A DNA stretch of 64,000 nt from Paraburkholderia antibiotica. GTDB lineage: Bacteria; Pseudomonadota; Gammaproteobacteria; Burkholderiales; Burkholderiaceae. Shown one piece after another: positions 36,301-45,949 of this stretch; within the stretch, counting starts at the first letter, position 1; the number at the start of each line of letters is the position of its first letter. The DNA is taken from the NCBI RefSeq assembly GCF_012927125.1, contig NZ_JABBFZ010000003.1:124001-188000 (forward strand). Direction: 5' to 3'. Below the pieces are notes generated by a model, which worked only from the letters and a program-made list of their open reading frames with translations, was not told where the DNA came from and did no database searches. The position numbers and the translations under genes were made by a program.

Positions 36301-36328
36301 AAGCCTCCCTTTGGGGAGGCTTTTTTTT
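36301..36328 (+). terminator. rho-independent terminator after dps
   Basis: AAGCCTCCC pairs with GGGAGGC plus TT around a TTTG loop and is followed by eight T residues, 64 bp after the dps stop. Confidence 0.92.
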
Positions 36329-36474
36329 GCGGCACCGTCGTGCGTTCGAATCTGCATGCGGCACAAGCGTGCCTTTGCGGGAGCGCAGCGGGCGGCTCGC
36401 TCGCTTCCCGTAGAATAGCGGGACCGTGTTCGCACTTCACTGCGCACTTCAACGCGCACTTACCGAATTCGCCC

Positions 36475-37338
36475 ATGTTCGCCCGACTTCCCCTGTATCT
36501 GCGCCTCGTGCGCATGGACAAGCCGATCGGCAGCCTGCTGTTGCTGTGGCCGACGCTCAACGCATTGTGGATTGCGTCCGGCGGTCATCCGTCGTGGCAA
36601 CTGCTGGTGATCTTCACCGTCGGTACGGTGCTGATGCGCTCGGCCGGCTGCGCGATCAACGATTACGCGGACCGCGATTTCGACCGTCACGTGAAGCGCA
36701 CCGAAAACCGGCCGCTGACGTCCGGCAAGATCAAGGCGTGGGAAGCGGTCGCGCTAGCCACCGGGCTGTCGCTGATCGCGTTTCTGCTGATCCAGCCGCT
36801 CAATGCGCTGACCAAAGAGTTGTCGGTGATTGCGCTGTTCGTCGCCGGCACGTATCCGTTCATGAAGCGTTTCTTTGCGATTCCGCAGGCGTATCTGGGC
36901 GTCGCGTTCGGCTTCGGCATTCCGATGGCATTCGCCGCGGTGCAGGATCACGTGCCGCTGCTCGCATGGGTGATGCTGATCGCGAACATCTTCTGGGCGG
37001 TCGCGTACGACACCGAATACGCGATGGTCGATCGCGACGACGACATCAAGATCGGTATCCGCACGTCGGCGCTGACCTTCGGCCGCTTCGACGTGGCCGC
37101 GGTGATGCTGTGTTACGCGGTGACGCTGGGGATTTACGTCGGCATCGGCCTGACGCTTGGATTCGGTGTGCTGTACTGGCTGGGCTGGGCGGCCGCGGTG
37201 GGTTGCGCGATCTACCACTACACGCTGATTCGCAATCGCGAACGCATGCCGTGCTTCGCCGCGTTCCGCCACAACAACTGGCTTGGCGGTGCGCTGTTCG
37301 CGGGGATTGCCGCGCATTACGCGGCTGCTTCGTTTTAA
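36475..37338 (+). CDS. ubiA: 4-hydroxybenzoate octaprenyltransferase
   Basis: 287 residues and about nine membrane helices. The two Asp-rich prenyl-diphosphate sites are present: [20 protein letters not shown] and [16 protein letters not shown]. It prenylates 4-hydroxybenzoate in ubiquinone synthesis at the inner membrane. No strong ribosome site precedes the ATG; the longer in-frame extension upstream covers the dps terminator and is rejected. It converges on proC. Confidence 0.95.
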   Translation: MFARLPLYLRLVRMDKPIGSLLLLWPTLNALWIASGGHPSWQLLVIFTVGTVLMRSAGCAINDYADRDFDRHVKRTENRPLTSGKIKAWEAVALATGLSLIAFLLIQPLNALTKELSVIALFVAGTYPFMKRFFAIPQAYLGVAFGFGIPMAFAAVQDHVPLLAWVMLIANIFWAVAYDTEYAMVDRDDDIKIGIRTSALTFGRFDVAAVMLCYAVTLGIYVGIGLTLGFGVLYWLGWAAAVGCAIYHYTLIRNRERMPCFAAFRHNNWLGGALFAGIAAHYAAASF

Positions 37339-37523
37339 TTTTTCCGCGTGCGGTCTTGTTGAGTGCGAGACCGCTGCTGTTTTCGAAGTTTCCGAACGCC
37401 GTAGACGCTCGTCCTGAATCGAACAGGGGCGATGCGTTCTACGGCGTGTTCGTTTCTGCTACGCCTTCGTTGGCGGCCCCATCCGCGGCTTCATCGACAA
37501 GGTTGCGCACACACGACATGCGG

Positions 37524-37550
37524 CGGCAAGATGCTCGAGCGTCTTGCCGC
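37524..37550. terminator. hairpin downstream of proC (no T-run)
   Basis: GCGGCAAGA and TCTTGCCGC form a 9-bp stem around an inner self-complementary GCTCGAGC, 14 bp beyond the proC stop. Neither strand has a T-run, so it may be a 3' stabiliser or a rho-assisted end rather than an intrinsic terminator. Confidence 0.5.
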
Positions 37551-37564
37551 AACAGCAGCGCAAC

Positions 37565-38380
37565 TTACTGCTTGCCGAACTCGTCGCCCATCTCTCTCGC
37601 GCGCGCATCGGCGGCGAGCGCGCCGCGCACGATCGCGTCCTTGATCCCGCTGGCTTCGAACGACGCCAGCGCCGCTGCCGTCGTGCCGCCCTTCGACGTC
37701 ACGCGCTCGCGCAGCACGCTCGGCGGCTCGTCGGAATTCGCCGCCAGCTGCGCGGCGCCCGTGAAGGTCGCGACCGCGAGCGCGCGGCCTTGCGCTTCGT
37801 CCATGCCGAGCTGGCGCGCGGCTTCCTGCAGCGCCTCGATGAAATAGAACACGTAGGCGGGGCCGCTGCCCGAGATCGCCGTTACCGCATCGATCTTCGC
37901 TTCGTCGTCGAACCAGACGGTTTCGCCGACCGCGCCGAGTACCTGCGACGCGAGTTCGCGGCCCGCCGCGTCGACGCTGCCCGTCGCCACCAGCCCCGTC
38001 ACGCCCATGCCGATCAGCGCCGGCGTATTCGGCATCACGCGCACGATACGGCTGTGGCCATTGAGCCAACGCGACATATCGCCGATCCGGATGCCCGCGA
38101 CGATGCTGACCGCCAGTTGCGACGCGCGCAGATGCGGGGCGATCGCCTCGGCAACGCTCTTCAGGATCTGCGGCTTCACCGCGAGCACGACCGCGTCGTA
38201 GTCGGCGAGCGCGCCGTCGGCGGCCGCGCCGGTGCGGATGCCGAATTGCTGCTCGTTGCGCTTGCGCGCGTCGTCGTTCGGATCGATCGCGTACAGGTCC
38301 GCGGGCGCGACGCCCCGCTTGATGAGGCCGCCGATCAACGCCGCAGCCATGTTGCCGCCGCCGATAAACGCAATTTTCAT
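37565..38380 (-). CDS. proC: pyrroline-5-carboxylate reductase
   Basis: 271 residues. NAD(P) loop MKIAFIGGGNMAAALIGGLI, MPNTPALIG and the C-terminal substrate motif ISGSGPAYVFYFIEAL with VTSKGGTTAAAL. It makes proline from pyrroline-5-carboxylate. It lies 123 bp downstream of the yggS-like gene on the same strand, the common yggS-proC pairing of proteobacteria. Confidence 0.96.
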   Translation of the reverse strand: MKIAFIGGGNMAAALIGGLIKRGVAPADLYAIDPNDDARKRNEQQFGIRTGAAADGALADYDAVVLAVKPQILKSVAEAIAPHLRASQLAVSIVAGIRIGDMSRWLNGHSRIVRVMPNTPALIGMGVTGLVATGSVDAAGRELASQVLGAVGETVWFDDEAKIDAVTAISGSGPAYVFYFIEALQEAARQLGMDEAQGRALAVATFTGAAQLAANSDEPPSVLRERVTSKGGTTAAALASFEASGIKDAIVRGALAADARAREMGDEFGKQ

Positions 38381-38503
38381 GATGGTCCGGATAGGTTCAG
38401 GTGAGAGGCGGAAAATGCGCCGGGGGCGTCGCGCATGAAGGAAGCCTGCGCGCGCCACCCGCGGAAAAATTCAGTGAGCGTGCAGCGCACGCTCGGCGCT
38501 GCT

Positions 38504-39214
38504 TCAGTGGGAATAATCGCGCGCGCCGAAGATCGCGGTGCCGACGCGCACGATCGTCGCGCCCTCGAGCACGGCCGCTTCGAGATCCGCCGACATGCCC
38601 ATCGACAACGTATCGAGCGCGAGCCCGTCGGCGCGCAGGCGCTCGAACAGCTCGCGCAACGCGCGATGTGGTGCGCGTTGCGCAGCGAGATCGTCGGCCG
38701 GTTCGGGAATCGACATCAGCCCGCGCAACTTCAGCTTCGGCAACGCGGCGATCTGCTGCGCGATCTGCGCCGCCTCGGCGATAGCGACGCCGCTTTTCGA
38801 TGCCTCGCCGCTGACGTTGATCTGCAGGCAGACGTTCAGCGGCGGCAGATGATCGGGCCGCTGCTCCGACAGCCGCTGCGCGATCTTCAGGCGATCGACC
38901 GAATGCACCCAGTCGAAATGCTCGGCGACGGGGCGCGTCTTGTTCGATTGCAGCGGCCCGATGAAATGCCATTCGAGCGACGCGCGCAGATCGGCGAGCG
39001 TGTCGATCTTGTCGAGCGATTCCTGCACGTAGTTCTCGCCGAACGCGCGTTGACCGGCCGCATGGGCGGCGCGCACGGCATCGGCGGGAAACGTCTTGGA
39101 GACCGCGAGCAGCATCACGGTGTGCGGATCGCGGCCGGCCGCTTGCGCGGCCCGGGCGATGCGCTGCTGCACGTCGGCGAGTTGATGAGCGAGATGTTGA
39201 TCCAGATCGGACAT
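38504..39214 (-). CDS. YggS/PLPBP family pyridoxal phosphate homeostasis protein
   Basis: 236 residues forming a single TIM barrel. The PLP-binding Lys is in VMLLAVSKTFPADAVR (about residue 38); FGENYVQESLDK, WHFIGPLQSNK and the phosphate-binding LSMGMSADLEAAV follow. The protein carries PLP and influences amino-acid and keto-acid pools; it has no known catalysis. The glcF stop lies upstream at 39253, only 38 bp away, so it may be read through from the glycolate operon. Confidence 0.94.
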   Translation of the reverse strand: MSDLDQHLAHQLADVQQRIARAAQAAGRDPHTVMLLAVSKTFPADAVRAAHAAGQRAFGENYVQESLDKIDTLADLRASLEWHFIGPLQSNKTRPVAEHFDWVHSVDRLKIAQRLSEQRPDHLPPLNVCLQINVSGEASKSGVAIAEAAQIAQQIAALPKLKLRGLMSIPEPADDLAAQRAPHRALRELFERLRADGLALDTLSMGMSADLEAAVLEGATIVRVGTAIFGARDYSH

Positions 39215-39252
39215 GGAACGGAACCGGTGTTCGGCGAAAGACGATGCCCCGA

Positions 39253-40479
39253 TTATACGGACAGCATGTGCTCGACCAGTTCGATCCAGTGTGCGACCGG
39301 CGTCGATGTGCCGCTCTGCAGATGCGCGATGCAGCCGACGTTCGCCGACACGATCACCTGCGGCTCCTGCGCCTGCAGCCGTTCGAGCTTCTGGTCGCGC
39401 AACGCGTACGACAGGCGCGGCTGCGTCAGCGAATAGGTGCCGGCCGAGCCGCAGCACAGATGGCTATCCGCGGGCAGACGCACTTCGACGCCGAGCGCAT
39501 TCAGCAACTGCTCAACCTGGCCGCGAATCTGCTGGCCATGCTGCAGCGTGCAGGGCGGATGAAACGCGACCGTGTGCACCGAGCGACGCCGCGTGATCGC
39601 GACCAGCCGTTCCTCGAACTCCGGCAGGATCTCGGCGACATCGCGCGTCAATTCGACGATGCGGCGCGCCTTCTCCGCATAGTGCGGATCGTGACGCAGC
39701 AGGTGCGCGTATTCCTTGACCGTCGCGCCGCAGCCCGATGCGTTCATCACGATTGCTTCGGCGCCCTGTTCGACGTACGGCCACCATGCGTCGATGTTCG
39801 CGCGCAGGTCGTCGAGCGCTTCGTCGTTGTAGCCGAGATGCAGACGGATCGCGCCGCAGCAGCCGGCCTCGGGCGCGATCACCGTTTCGATGCCGAGCGC
39901 GTCGAACACGCGCGCGGTCGCAATGTTCACGTTCGGCATCATCGACGGTTGCACGCAGCCGGCGAGCATCAGCATCTTGCGCTCGTGTTTCGCGCTCGGC
40001 CATTCGAGCGGACGCTGGCGCGCGGGCACCTTGTCGCGCAGCTTTTTCGGCAGCAGTCCGCGCACGTGCTGACCGAGGCGCATCGCGGGCGTGAAGATCG
40101 CGCTGTTCGGCACGACGCTCGCGAGCAGCCGGCGCATCAAGCGCTGGTTGAGCGGGCGCGTGACCTTCTCTTCGGTGAGCTTGCGGCCGATCTCGACCAG
40201 CCGCCCGTATTGGACCCCGGAAGGGCAGGTGGTCTCGCAGTTGCGGCAGGTCAGGCAGCGGTCGAGATGAACCTGCGTGCTGCGCGTGACCGGCGCACCT
40301 TCGACCATCTGCTTGATCAGATAGATGCGCCCGCGTGGGCCGTCGAGTTCGTCGCCGAGCAGTTGATAGGTCGGGCAGGTCGCGGTGCAGAAGCCGCAAT
40401 GTACGCATTTGCGCAGGATGGCGTCAGCTTCGTTGCCATCGGGCGTATTGCGAATGAAGTCCGCGAGGTTGGTTTGCAT
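39253..40479 (-). CDS. glcF: glycolate oxidase iron-sulfur subunit GlcF
   Basis: 408 residues. Two 4Fe-4S ferredoxin motifs (CVHCGFCTATCPTY and CLTCRNCETTCPSG) are followed by two CCG domains (AGCVQPSMMP, EAGCCGAIRLHLG, HPPCTLQHGQ, LCCGSAGTYSL). It passes electrons from the GlcD/GlcE flavins to the quinone pool. It starts 8 bp after the glcE stop. Confidence 0.95.
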   Translation of the reverse strand: MQTNLADFIRNTPDGNEADAILRKCVHCGFCTATCPTYQLLGDELDGPRGRIYLIKQMVEGAPVTRSTQVHLDRCLTCRNCETTCPSGVQYGRLVEIGRKLTEEKVTRPLNQRLMRRLLASVVPNSAIFTPAMRLGQHVRGLLPKKLRDKVPARQRPLEWPSAKHERKMLMLAGCVQPSMMPNVNIATARVFDALGIETVIAPEAGCCGAIRLHLGYNDEALDDLRANIDAWWPYVEQGAEAIVMNASGCGATVKEYAHLLRHDPHYAEKARRIVELTRDVAEILPEFEERLVAITRRRSVHTVAFHPPCTLQHGQQIRGQVEQLLNALGVEVRLPADSHLCCGSAGTYSLTQPRLSYALRDQKLERLQAQEPQVIVSANVGCIAHLQSGTSTPVAHWIELVEHMLSV

Positions 40480-40487
40480 CGCGTCGC

Positions 40488-41576
40488 TCAGAAGTCGGAG
40501 TAGAGACGGCCGCGATTGAAGATGCGGGCCGGATCGAAGGCGTGTTTGAGGCCGCGATGGATTTTCATCAGCGGCGCGGGTAGCGGCGTGAACACGCCGG
40601 CGCTGCGATCGTAGCCGTGGCCGCTGCGGAAGATGGTTGCGTGGCCGCCGGCCTGCTTCGCGCTGATGCGCACGGTTTGCGCGTCGGTGTCGGTGATCCA
40701 CCAGCGCTGGCCGCCGCCCCATTCCATCAGTTGCGCGCCGGGCAATTGCAGCGGCTCTGTGATGGTGGGCAACGCGAGACGCCACAGCGCGGCTTTCGGC
40801 GGAATCGCCGCGAAGAACGAATCGGTCTGCTCGCGCAGGCCGGCCCAGAAACGCTCGGCTTCGACCGCATCGACGACCTCGCCGCCGAGCGCCGTGCGCG
40901 CCGACTTGACCGCCGCCTCCGAGCCGCCGAGCCGCACCGCGAGCGTGCCATTGCGCCATGCGCTGGCAGTGATCGGCAGCGGCCGGCCGCCCCATTCGTT
41001 GAGCTTGCGCACCGCGTCGGTACCGTTCATGTCGAACTTCAGCGTGGCTTCGACCTGCGGACGCGGCAGCACCTTGACCGACAGTTGGAGCATCAGTCCG
41101 AGCGTGCCGAGCGAACCCGCGAGCAGACGCGACACGTCATAGCCCGCGACGTTTTTCACGACCTGACCGCCGAAATGCAGCGTCTGCCCCTGACCGTTCA
41201 TGACGACCGCGCCGAGCACGAAGTCGCGCGCGGCGCCGACCGCCGGGCGACGCGGACCGGAAATGCCGGCCGCGATGCAGCCGCCGAAGGTGGCCTGCGG
41301 ACCGAAGTGAGGCGGCTCGAACGCCAGCATCTGATCGTGCTCGGCGAGCGCGGCTTCGATTTCCAGCAGGGGCGTGCCGGCGCGCGCGGTGATCACGAGC
41401 TCGGCCGGATCGTACGCGATGATGCCGCGATAAGCGCGCGTGTCGAGGATTTCACCTTCCAGCGTCTGACCATACCAGTCTTTGGTGCCGCCGCCGCGGA
41501 TGCGCAGCGCGCGTCCCTCGGCGCTGGCCGAACGTACGCGCTCGGACCATACGGCGACGATGTCGTCCTCTTCCAT
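40488..41576 (-). CDS. glcE: glycolate oxidase FAD-binding subunit GlcE
   Basis: 362 residues of the PCMH-type FAD fold: LRIRGGGTKDWYG, PPHFGPQATFGGCIAAGISG and FGGQVVKNVAGYDVSRLLAG. It is shorter than GlcD and pairs with it. AGGAC precedes the ATG at 41576. A 197-bp gap separates it from glcD, longer than elsewhere in the operon, with nothing recognisable inside. Confidence 0.95.
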   Translation of the reverse strand: MEEDDIVAVWSERVRSASAEGRALRIRGGGTKDWYGQTLEGEILDTRAYRGIIAYDPAELVITARAGTPLLEIEAALAEHDQMLAFEPPHFGPQATFGGCIAAGISGPRRPAVGAARDFVLGAVVMNGQGQTLHFGGQVVKNVAGYDVSRLLAGSLGTLGLMLQLSVKVLPRPQVEATLKFDMNGTDAVRKLNEWGGRPLPITASAWRNGTLAVRLGGSEAAVKSARTALGGEVVDAVEAERFWAGLREQTDSFFAAIPPKAALWRLALPTITEPLQLPGAQLMEWGGGQRWWITDTDAQTVRISAKQAGGHATIFRSGHGYDRSAGVFTPLPAPLMKIHRGLKHAFDPARIFNRGRLYSDF

Positions 41577-41773
41577 GGTGTCCTGCTCGTTGTGTTTCGA
41601 TTGATTGTACCGGGCGGGGGCTCGCTGGCAACCCGGAGCGGACCCGCATCGGCGTATTGGCCGAAGGGGAGCGCCGGGTGTTGCGCCGATCGCGTTGATC
41701 GCCTCGGCCGCGTCGGCGACCTGAGGAGCCGGCCGGCGCGGCGCGCGATTATGCGCGATGCGAGCGATGAAGC

Positions 41774-43267
41774 TTAGAACCGCGGCAGCTCGGGATGAGG
41801 CAGCAGCCCGCCGCGCACGTGCATCTTGCCGTATTCGGCGCAGCGCGCACGCGTGGGGATGCCCTTGTCCGGGTTCAGCAGGCCGGGGGCGTCGAAGGCG
41901 CGCTTGACCGCGTGAAAAGCGTCGCGCTCCTCGGGCGAGAACTGTACGCACATCGAATTGATCTTCTCGATGCCGACGCCGTGTTCGCCCGTCACCGTGC
42001 CGCCGAGTTCGACACACGCTTCGAGGATGTCGCAACCGAATTCCTCGGCGCGGTGCCACTCGTCCTGATCGTTGCCGTTGAAGAGAATCAACGGGTGCAT
42101 GTTGCCATCACCGGCATGGAACACGTTGATGCAACGCAGCCGGTACTTTTTCTCCATCTCCTCGATACGCGCGAGCAGCGGTCCGATACTGCGGCGCGGC
42201 ACGGTGCCGTCCATGCAGTAGTAGTCGGGCGAGATGCGGCCGGCGGCCGGGAACGCGTTCTTGCGGCCCGACCAGAAACGCAGCCGTTCCGCCTCCGAGC
42301 GCGAAATCTGGATGCGGGTCGCGCCGTGTTCGCGCAGCACCGCGGTCATGCGCACGATCTCGTTGGCGACTTCCTCGGGCGTGCCGTCCGATTCGCACAG
42401 CAGGATCGCCGCCGCGTCGAGGTCGTAGCCGGCGTTGACGAATTCCTCGACCGCGCGCGTGGCCGGCTTGTCCATCATCTCGAGGCCGGCCGGAATGATG
42501 CCCGCCGCGATGATGCCGGCGACCGCGTCGCCGCCTTTGATGACGTCGTCGAAGCTCGCCATGATGACCTGCGCGGTTTGCGGCTTCGGGATCAGCTTGA
42601 CAGTGACTTCGGTGACGATCGCGAACATGCCTTCGCTGCCGATCAGCACCGCGAGCAGATCGAGCCCCGGCGCATCCGGCGCGAGCGAGCCGAACTCGAC
42701 GATCTCGCCTTCCATCGTGACCGCGCGCACGCGCAGCACGTTGTGCACGGTCAGGCCGTACTTCAGGCAATGCACGCCGCCGGAATTCTCGGACACGTTG
42801 CCGCCGATCGTGCAGGCGATCTGCGACGACGGGTCCGGCGCGTAGTAAAGCCCGTATGGCGCCGCCGCTTCGGAAATCGCGAGATTGCGCACGCCGGGCT
42901 GCACGGTCGCGGTCCGCGCATACGAGTCGACTTCGACGATCTTCCGGAAGCGCGCAAGCGATACGACCACGCCGTGCGGAATCGGCATCGCGCCGCCGGA
43001 CAGGCCCGTGCCCGCGCCGCGCGGCACGATCGGCACTTCGAGCCGGTGGCAGATCTGGACGATGCGCTGCACCTGCGATTCGGTTTCCGGCAGCGCGACC
43101 GCGAGCGGCAGGCGCCGGTAGGCGGCGAGGCCGTCGCATTCGTACGCGACGGTGTCTTCTTCGCGATACAGCAGACAGTGGGTCGGCAACACGGCCATCA
43201 GCGCCTGCACGACTTCGCGCTGACGCTGCGCGAGTACTTCGGCCGACAGTTCAGCGGGTGCGTTCAT
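41774..43267 (-). CDS. glcD: glycolate oxidase subunit GlcD (FAD-linked)
   Basis: 497 residues. FAD-binding PCMH motifs VPIVPRGAGTGLSGGAMP and CTIGGNVSENSGGVHCLKYG, then the C-terminal catalytic domain with NVFHAGDGNMHPLI and GGTVTGEHGVGIEKI. It oxidises glycolate, or D-lactate, to the keto acid. I start at 43267 with GAGGAGA 8 bp upstream, not at an in-frame codon 60 bp earlier. Confidence 0.95.
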   Translation of the reverse strand: MNAPAELSAEVLAQRQREVVQALMAVLPTHCLLYREEDTVAYECDGLAAYRRLPLAVALPETESQVQRIVQICHRLEVPIVPRGAGTGLSGGAMPIPHGVVVSLARFRKIVEVDSYARTATVQPGVRNLAISEAAAPYGLYYAPDPSSQIACTIGGNVSENSGGVHCLKYGLTVHNVLRVRAVTMEGEIVEFGSLAPDAPGLDLLAVLIGSEGMFAIVTEVTVKLIPKPQTAQVIMASFDDVIKGGDAVAGIIAAGIIPAGLEMMDKPATRAVEEFVNAGYDLDAAAILLCESDGTPEEVANEIVRMTAVLREHGATRIQISRSEAERLRFWSGRKNAFPAAGRISPDYYCMDGTVPRRSIGPLLARIEEMEKKYRLRCINVFHAGDGNMHPLILFNGNDQDEWHRAEEFGCDILEACVELGGTVTGEHGVGIEKINSMCVQFSPEERDAFHAVKRAFDAPGLLNPDKGIPTRARCAEYGKMHVRGGLLPHPELPRF

Positions 43268-43410
43268 GTGACTCGTCTCCTCGTGGCTTTCGCCGTTCCG
43301 GCTCTTCATGCGAGCCGGCAGTTGCAAGCGGCCCTGCGGTAAGCCACTCCACTCGAAGCCGGCGCGGCAGCCGCTGACACACTGCCGCGCCCAGCCTGGC
43401 CCGAGCTATG

Positions 43411-44826
43411 TCAGGCCGCCCAGGCGAAGATCTTGCCCGGGTTCATCAGATTGCGCGGATCGAGCGCGTGCTTGATCGAGCGCATTGTGTCGACCGCGAT
43501 GTCGCCGTGTTCTTCGAGCAGGAAGGCCATCTTGTGCAAACCGACGCCATGCTCGCCGGTGCAGGTGCCGTCCATACGCAGCGCGCGCTGCACGATGCGA
43601 TGGTTCAGCCGTTCGGCTTCCTCGAGTTCTTCGGGCTTGTCCGGATCGATCAGGATCGCGACGTGGAAGTTGCCGTCGCCGACATGGCCGACGATCGGGC
43701 AGGGCAGCGGCGACGCCTTCAGGTCCTGCTCCGTTTCGACCACGCATTCGGCTAGGCGCGAGATTGGCACGCAGACGTCGGTTGTGACCGCGCGGCAGCC
43801 GGGCTTCAGTTGCAGCATCGCGAAATAGGCGTTGTGACGCGCGTTCCACAGACGGCTGCGGTCTTCGGGCCGGGTCGCCCACTCGAAGCCTTCGCCGGCA
43901 TTCTGCGTGGCGATTTCCTGCACGAGCTCGGCCTGTTCTTTCACGCTGGCCTCGGTGCCGTGGAATTCGAAGAACAGCGTCGGCGCTTCGCGCAACGTCA
44001 GGTTGGAGTGGCGATTGATCGAGCGGATCGCGAGCGAATCGACGAATTCGACGCGCGCGATCGGCACGCCGATCTGGATCGTCTCGATAACGGCGCGCAC
44101 CGCATCGCCCATCGACGGGAACGCGCACACCGCGGCCGACACCGCTTCGGGCTGCGGATACAGACGCAGCGTGATTTCGGTAATCACGCCGAGCGTGCCT
44201 TCCGAGCCGACGAACAGACGCGTGAGGTCATATCCCGCCGACGACTTGCGCGCGCGCGTGCCGGTTTTGATCACGCGACCATCGGCGAGCACGACCGTCA
44301 GGCCGAGCACGTTCTCGCGCATCGTGCCGTAGCGCACGGCGTTGGTGCCGGACGCGCGCGTGGCCGACATGCCGCCGATGCTCGCGTCCGCGCCCGGGTC
44401 GATCGGGAAGAACAGGCCGGTGTCGCGCAACGCTTCGTTCAGCTGCTTGCGCGAGATGCCGGGCTCGACGGTGACGGTCAGGTCTTCGGCGTTGATCGAC
44501 AACACCCGGTTCATTGCCGACAGATCGATCGACACGCCGCCCTGCACCGCGAGCAGATGCCCTTCGAGCGATGAGCCGTTGCCGTACGGAATGATCGGCA
44601 CGTCGTGGCGCCCGCAGAGTTTGACGACGGTTTGCACGTCTTCGGTCGTGCGCGCGAAGACGACGGCGTCGGGCAGTTGCGGATCGAACGGCGACTCGTC
44701 GCGGCCGTGATGAGCGCGCACGGCTTCGGCCACCGACACGCGTTCGCCGAAGGCGGCCTTCAGTTCGTTCAGCAACTCGGCGGGAAATGGCCGGCGCAGC
44801 GGGGCCGGCGGTACGGGATGATTCAC
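43411..44826 (-). CDS. FAD-binding oxidase, D-lactate dehydrogenase (cytochrome)-like
   Basis: 471 residues starting with GTG behind GAGGAGA. FAD motifs VPIIPYGNGSSLEGHLLAVQ and ASIGGMSATRASGTNAVRYG, and the catalytic-domain motifs VGHVGDGNFHVAIL and DGTCTGEHGVGLHK. It is a paralogue of GlcD in the DLD branch that oxidises D-lactate or another D-2-hydroxyacid. It sits 143 bp upstream of glcD on the same strand, so the cluster may handle both glycolate and D-lactate. Confidence 0.9.
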   Translation of the reverse strand: MNHPVPPAPLRRPFPAELLNELKAAFGERVSVAEAVRAHHGRDESPFDPQLPDAVVFARTTEDVQTVVKLCGRHDVPIIPYGNGSSLEGHLLAVQGGVSIDLSAMNRVLSINAEDLTVTVEPGISRKQLNEALRDTGLFFPIDPGADASIGGMSATRASGTNAVRYGTMRENVLGLTVVLADGRVIKTGTRARKSSAGYDLTRLFVGSEGTLGVITEITLRLYPQPEAVSAAVCAFPSMGDAVRAVIETIQIGVPIARVEFVDSLAIRSINRHSNLTLREAPTLFFEFHGTEASVKEQAELVQEIATQNAGEGFEWATRPEDRSRLWNARHNAYFAMLQLKPGCRAVTTDVCVPISRLAECVVETEQDLKASPLPCPIVGHVGDGNFHVAILIDPDKPEELEEAERLNHRIVQRALRMDGTCTGEHGVGLHKMAFLLEEHGDIAVDTMRSIKHALDPRNLMNPGKIFAWAA

Positions 44827-44924
44827 TGATGTCTCCTCAAATCTTTCGGATGCAGCCTGTCTGCAGCAGGTTTTTCATTTTACGCCGTTCGCCCGCGAAC
44901 CGGCGCCAGGCGGGCTCCCGCCCA

Positions 44925-44930
44925 TATAAT
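44925..44930 (+). promoter_or_regulatory. -10 element upstream of the cobalamin adenosyltransferase
   Basis: Exact TATAAT in a GC-rich context 75 bp before the ATG. No good -35 box is seen 16-18 bp upstream, so another factor or an extended element may be involved. Confidence 0.45.
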
Positions 44931-45004
44931 GGCGACGCTTTCGCGATGCGCGCAATATGGATAAACGTGATGCGTGCATCGTCACTGAACCTTACGGAGA
45001 CATC

Positions 45005-45559
45005 ATGGGCAATCGCCTGAGCAAGATCGCCACTCGCACCGGCGACGACGGTACCACCGGTCTCGGCGACGGCCGCCGCGTGCGCAAGGACAGCGCGCGC
45101 ATTGCCGCGATCGGCGATGTCGACGAACTCAATTCGAATCTCGGCGTGCTGCTGTGCGAGAGCCTGCCCGACAACGTACGCGCGGCGCTGGTCGCGATCC
45201 AGCACGATCTGTTCGATCTGGGCGGCGAGCTGTGCATTCCCGGCCACACGATGATTACCGAGCGCCATCTGGCCCAGCTCGACGGCTGGCTCGCCGACTA
45301 CAACGCCGCGCTGCCGCCGCTGAAGGAATTCATTCTGCCCGGCGGTTCGCGCGCAGCTGCGCTCGCGCATGTATGCCGGACCGTTTGCCGCCGTGCGGAA
45401 CGTGCGATCGTCGCGCTTGGCGAACACGAAGCGATCAACGCGGCGCCGCGTCAGTACGTGAACCGGCTGTCCGATTTGCTGTTCGTGCTGGCGCGCGTGC
45501 TCAATCGCGCCGACGGCGGCACCGACGTACTGTGGCAGCACGATCGCGGCACGCATTGA
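45005..45559 (+). CDS. cob(I)yrinic acid a,c-diamide adenosyltransferase, PduO type
   Basis: 184 residues. The PduO-type ATP site KIATRTGDDGTTGLGDGRRV opens the protein, with VDELNSNLG and the helical pocket motif RAERAIVAL ... YVNRLSDLLFVLARVLN. It adenosylates cob(I)alamin to make coenzyme B12. The start at 45005 has a GGAGA site 4 bp upstream; an in-frame ATG at 44957 has none. No B12 riboswitch was recognised upstream. Confidence 0.94.
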   Translation: MGNRLSKIATRTGDDGTTGLGDGRRVRKDSARIAAIGDVDELNSNLGVLLCESLPDNVRAALVAIQHDLFDLGGELCIPGHTMITERHLAQLDGWLADYNAALPPLKEFILPGGSRAAALAHVCRTVCRRAERAIVALGEHEAINAAPRQYVNRLSDLLFVLARVLNRADGGTDVLWQHDRGTH

Positions 45560-45616
45560 ACGACGGGGCGCCAGCGCGTATAGGCAACACGCGGGCCGCC
45601 ACGCAAAGGCAGCGAC

Positions 45617-45949
45617 TCAACCGACGGCCAGCGTGACCGGCTTGCCGATACGGCTCAGCATTTCGACGAGGGTGTCGATCGTGAACTTGGTGGTTTTCTT
45701 GTTGACGACGTCGGACACGCGCGGCCGCGACACCATCAGAATTTCAGCCGCCTCGGCCTGCTTCAGATGATGCTGCTCGATCCAGCTGGACAGCTCGGTC
45801 ATCAGCTGTTCCTTGAGCAGCCGCGTGTCGTTGATCTGTTTTTGCGACGCGACGTGCAGACGTTTCGCTTCTTCGGCGGAAAAGCCGAGTTCGAGGAACA
45901 CGTTCGCGCCGGGTCGGGTTACGTGACGAATTTTGGTGTCGATCGTCAT
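45617..45949 (-). CDS. XRE-family antitoxin (HigA-like)
   Basis: 110 residues. The C-terminal helix-turn-helix (LKQAEAAEILMVSRPRVSDV, then VNKKTTKFTIDTLVEML) is of the HigA-like type seen in toxin-antitoxin pairs. The N-terminal half (GFSAEEAKRLHVASQKQIND) probably wraps the toxin. The start overlaps the toxin stop by ATGA. It should neutralise the toxin and repress the pair through the palindrome at 46302-46317. Confidence 0.88.
   Translation of the reverse strand: MTIDTKIRHVTRPGANVFLELGFSAEEAKRLHVASQKQINDTRLLKEQLMTELSSWIEQHHLKQAEAAEILMVSRPRVSDVVNKKTTKFTIDTLVEMLSRIGKPVTLAVG

Noticed and set aside
44830..45004. cobalamin riboswitch before the adenosyltransferase
   Set aside because: No B12-box-like conserved segment was recognised, and the upstream region is too short for the aptamer.
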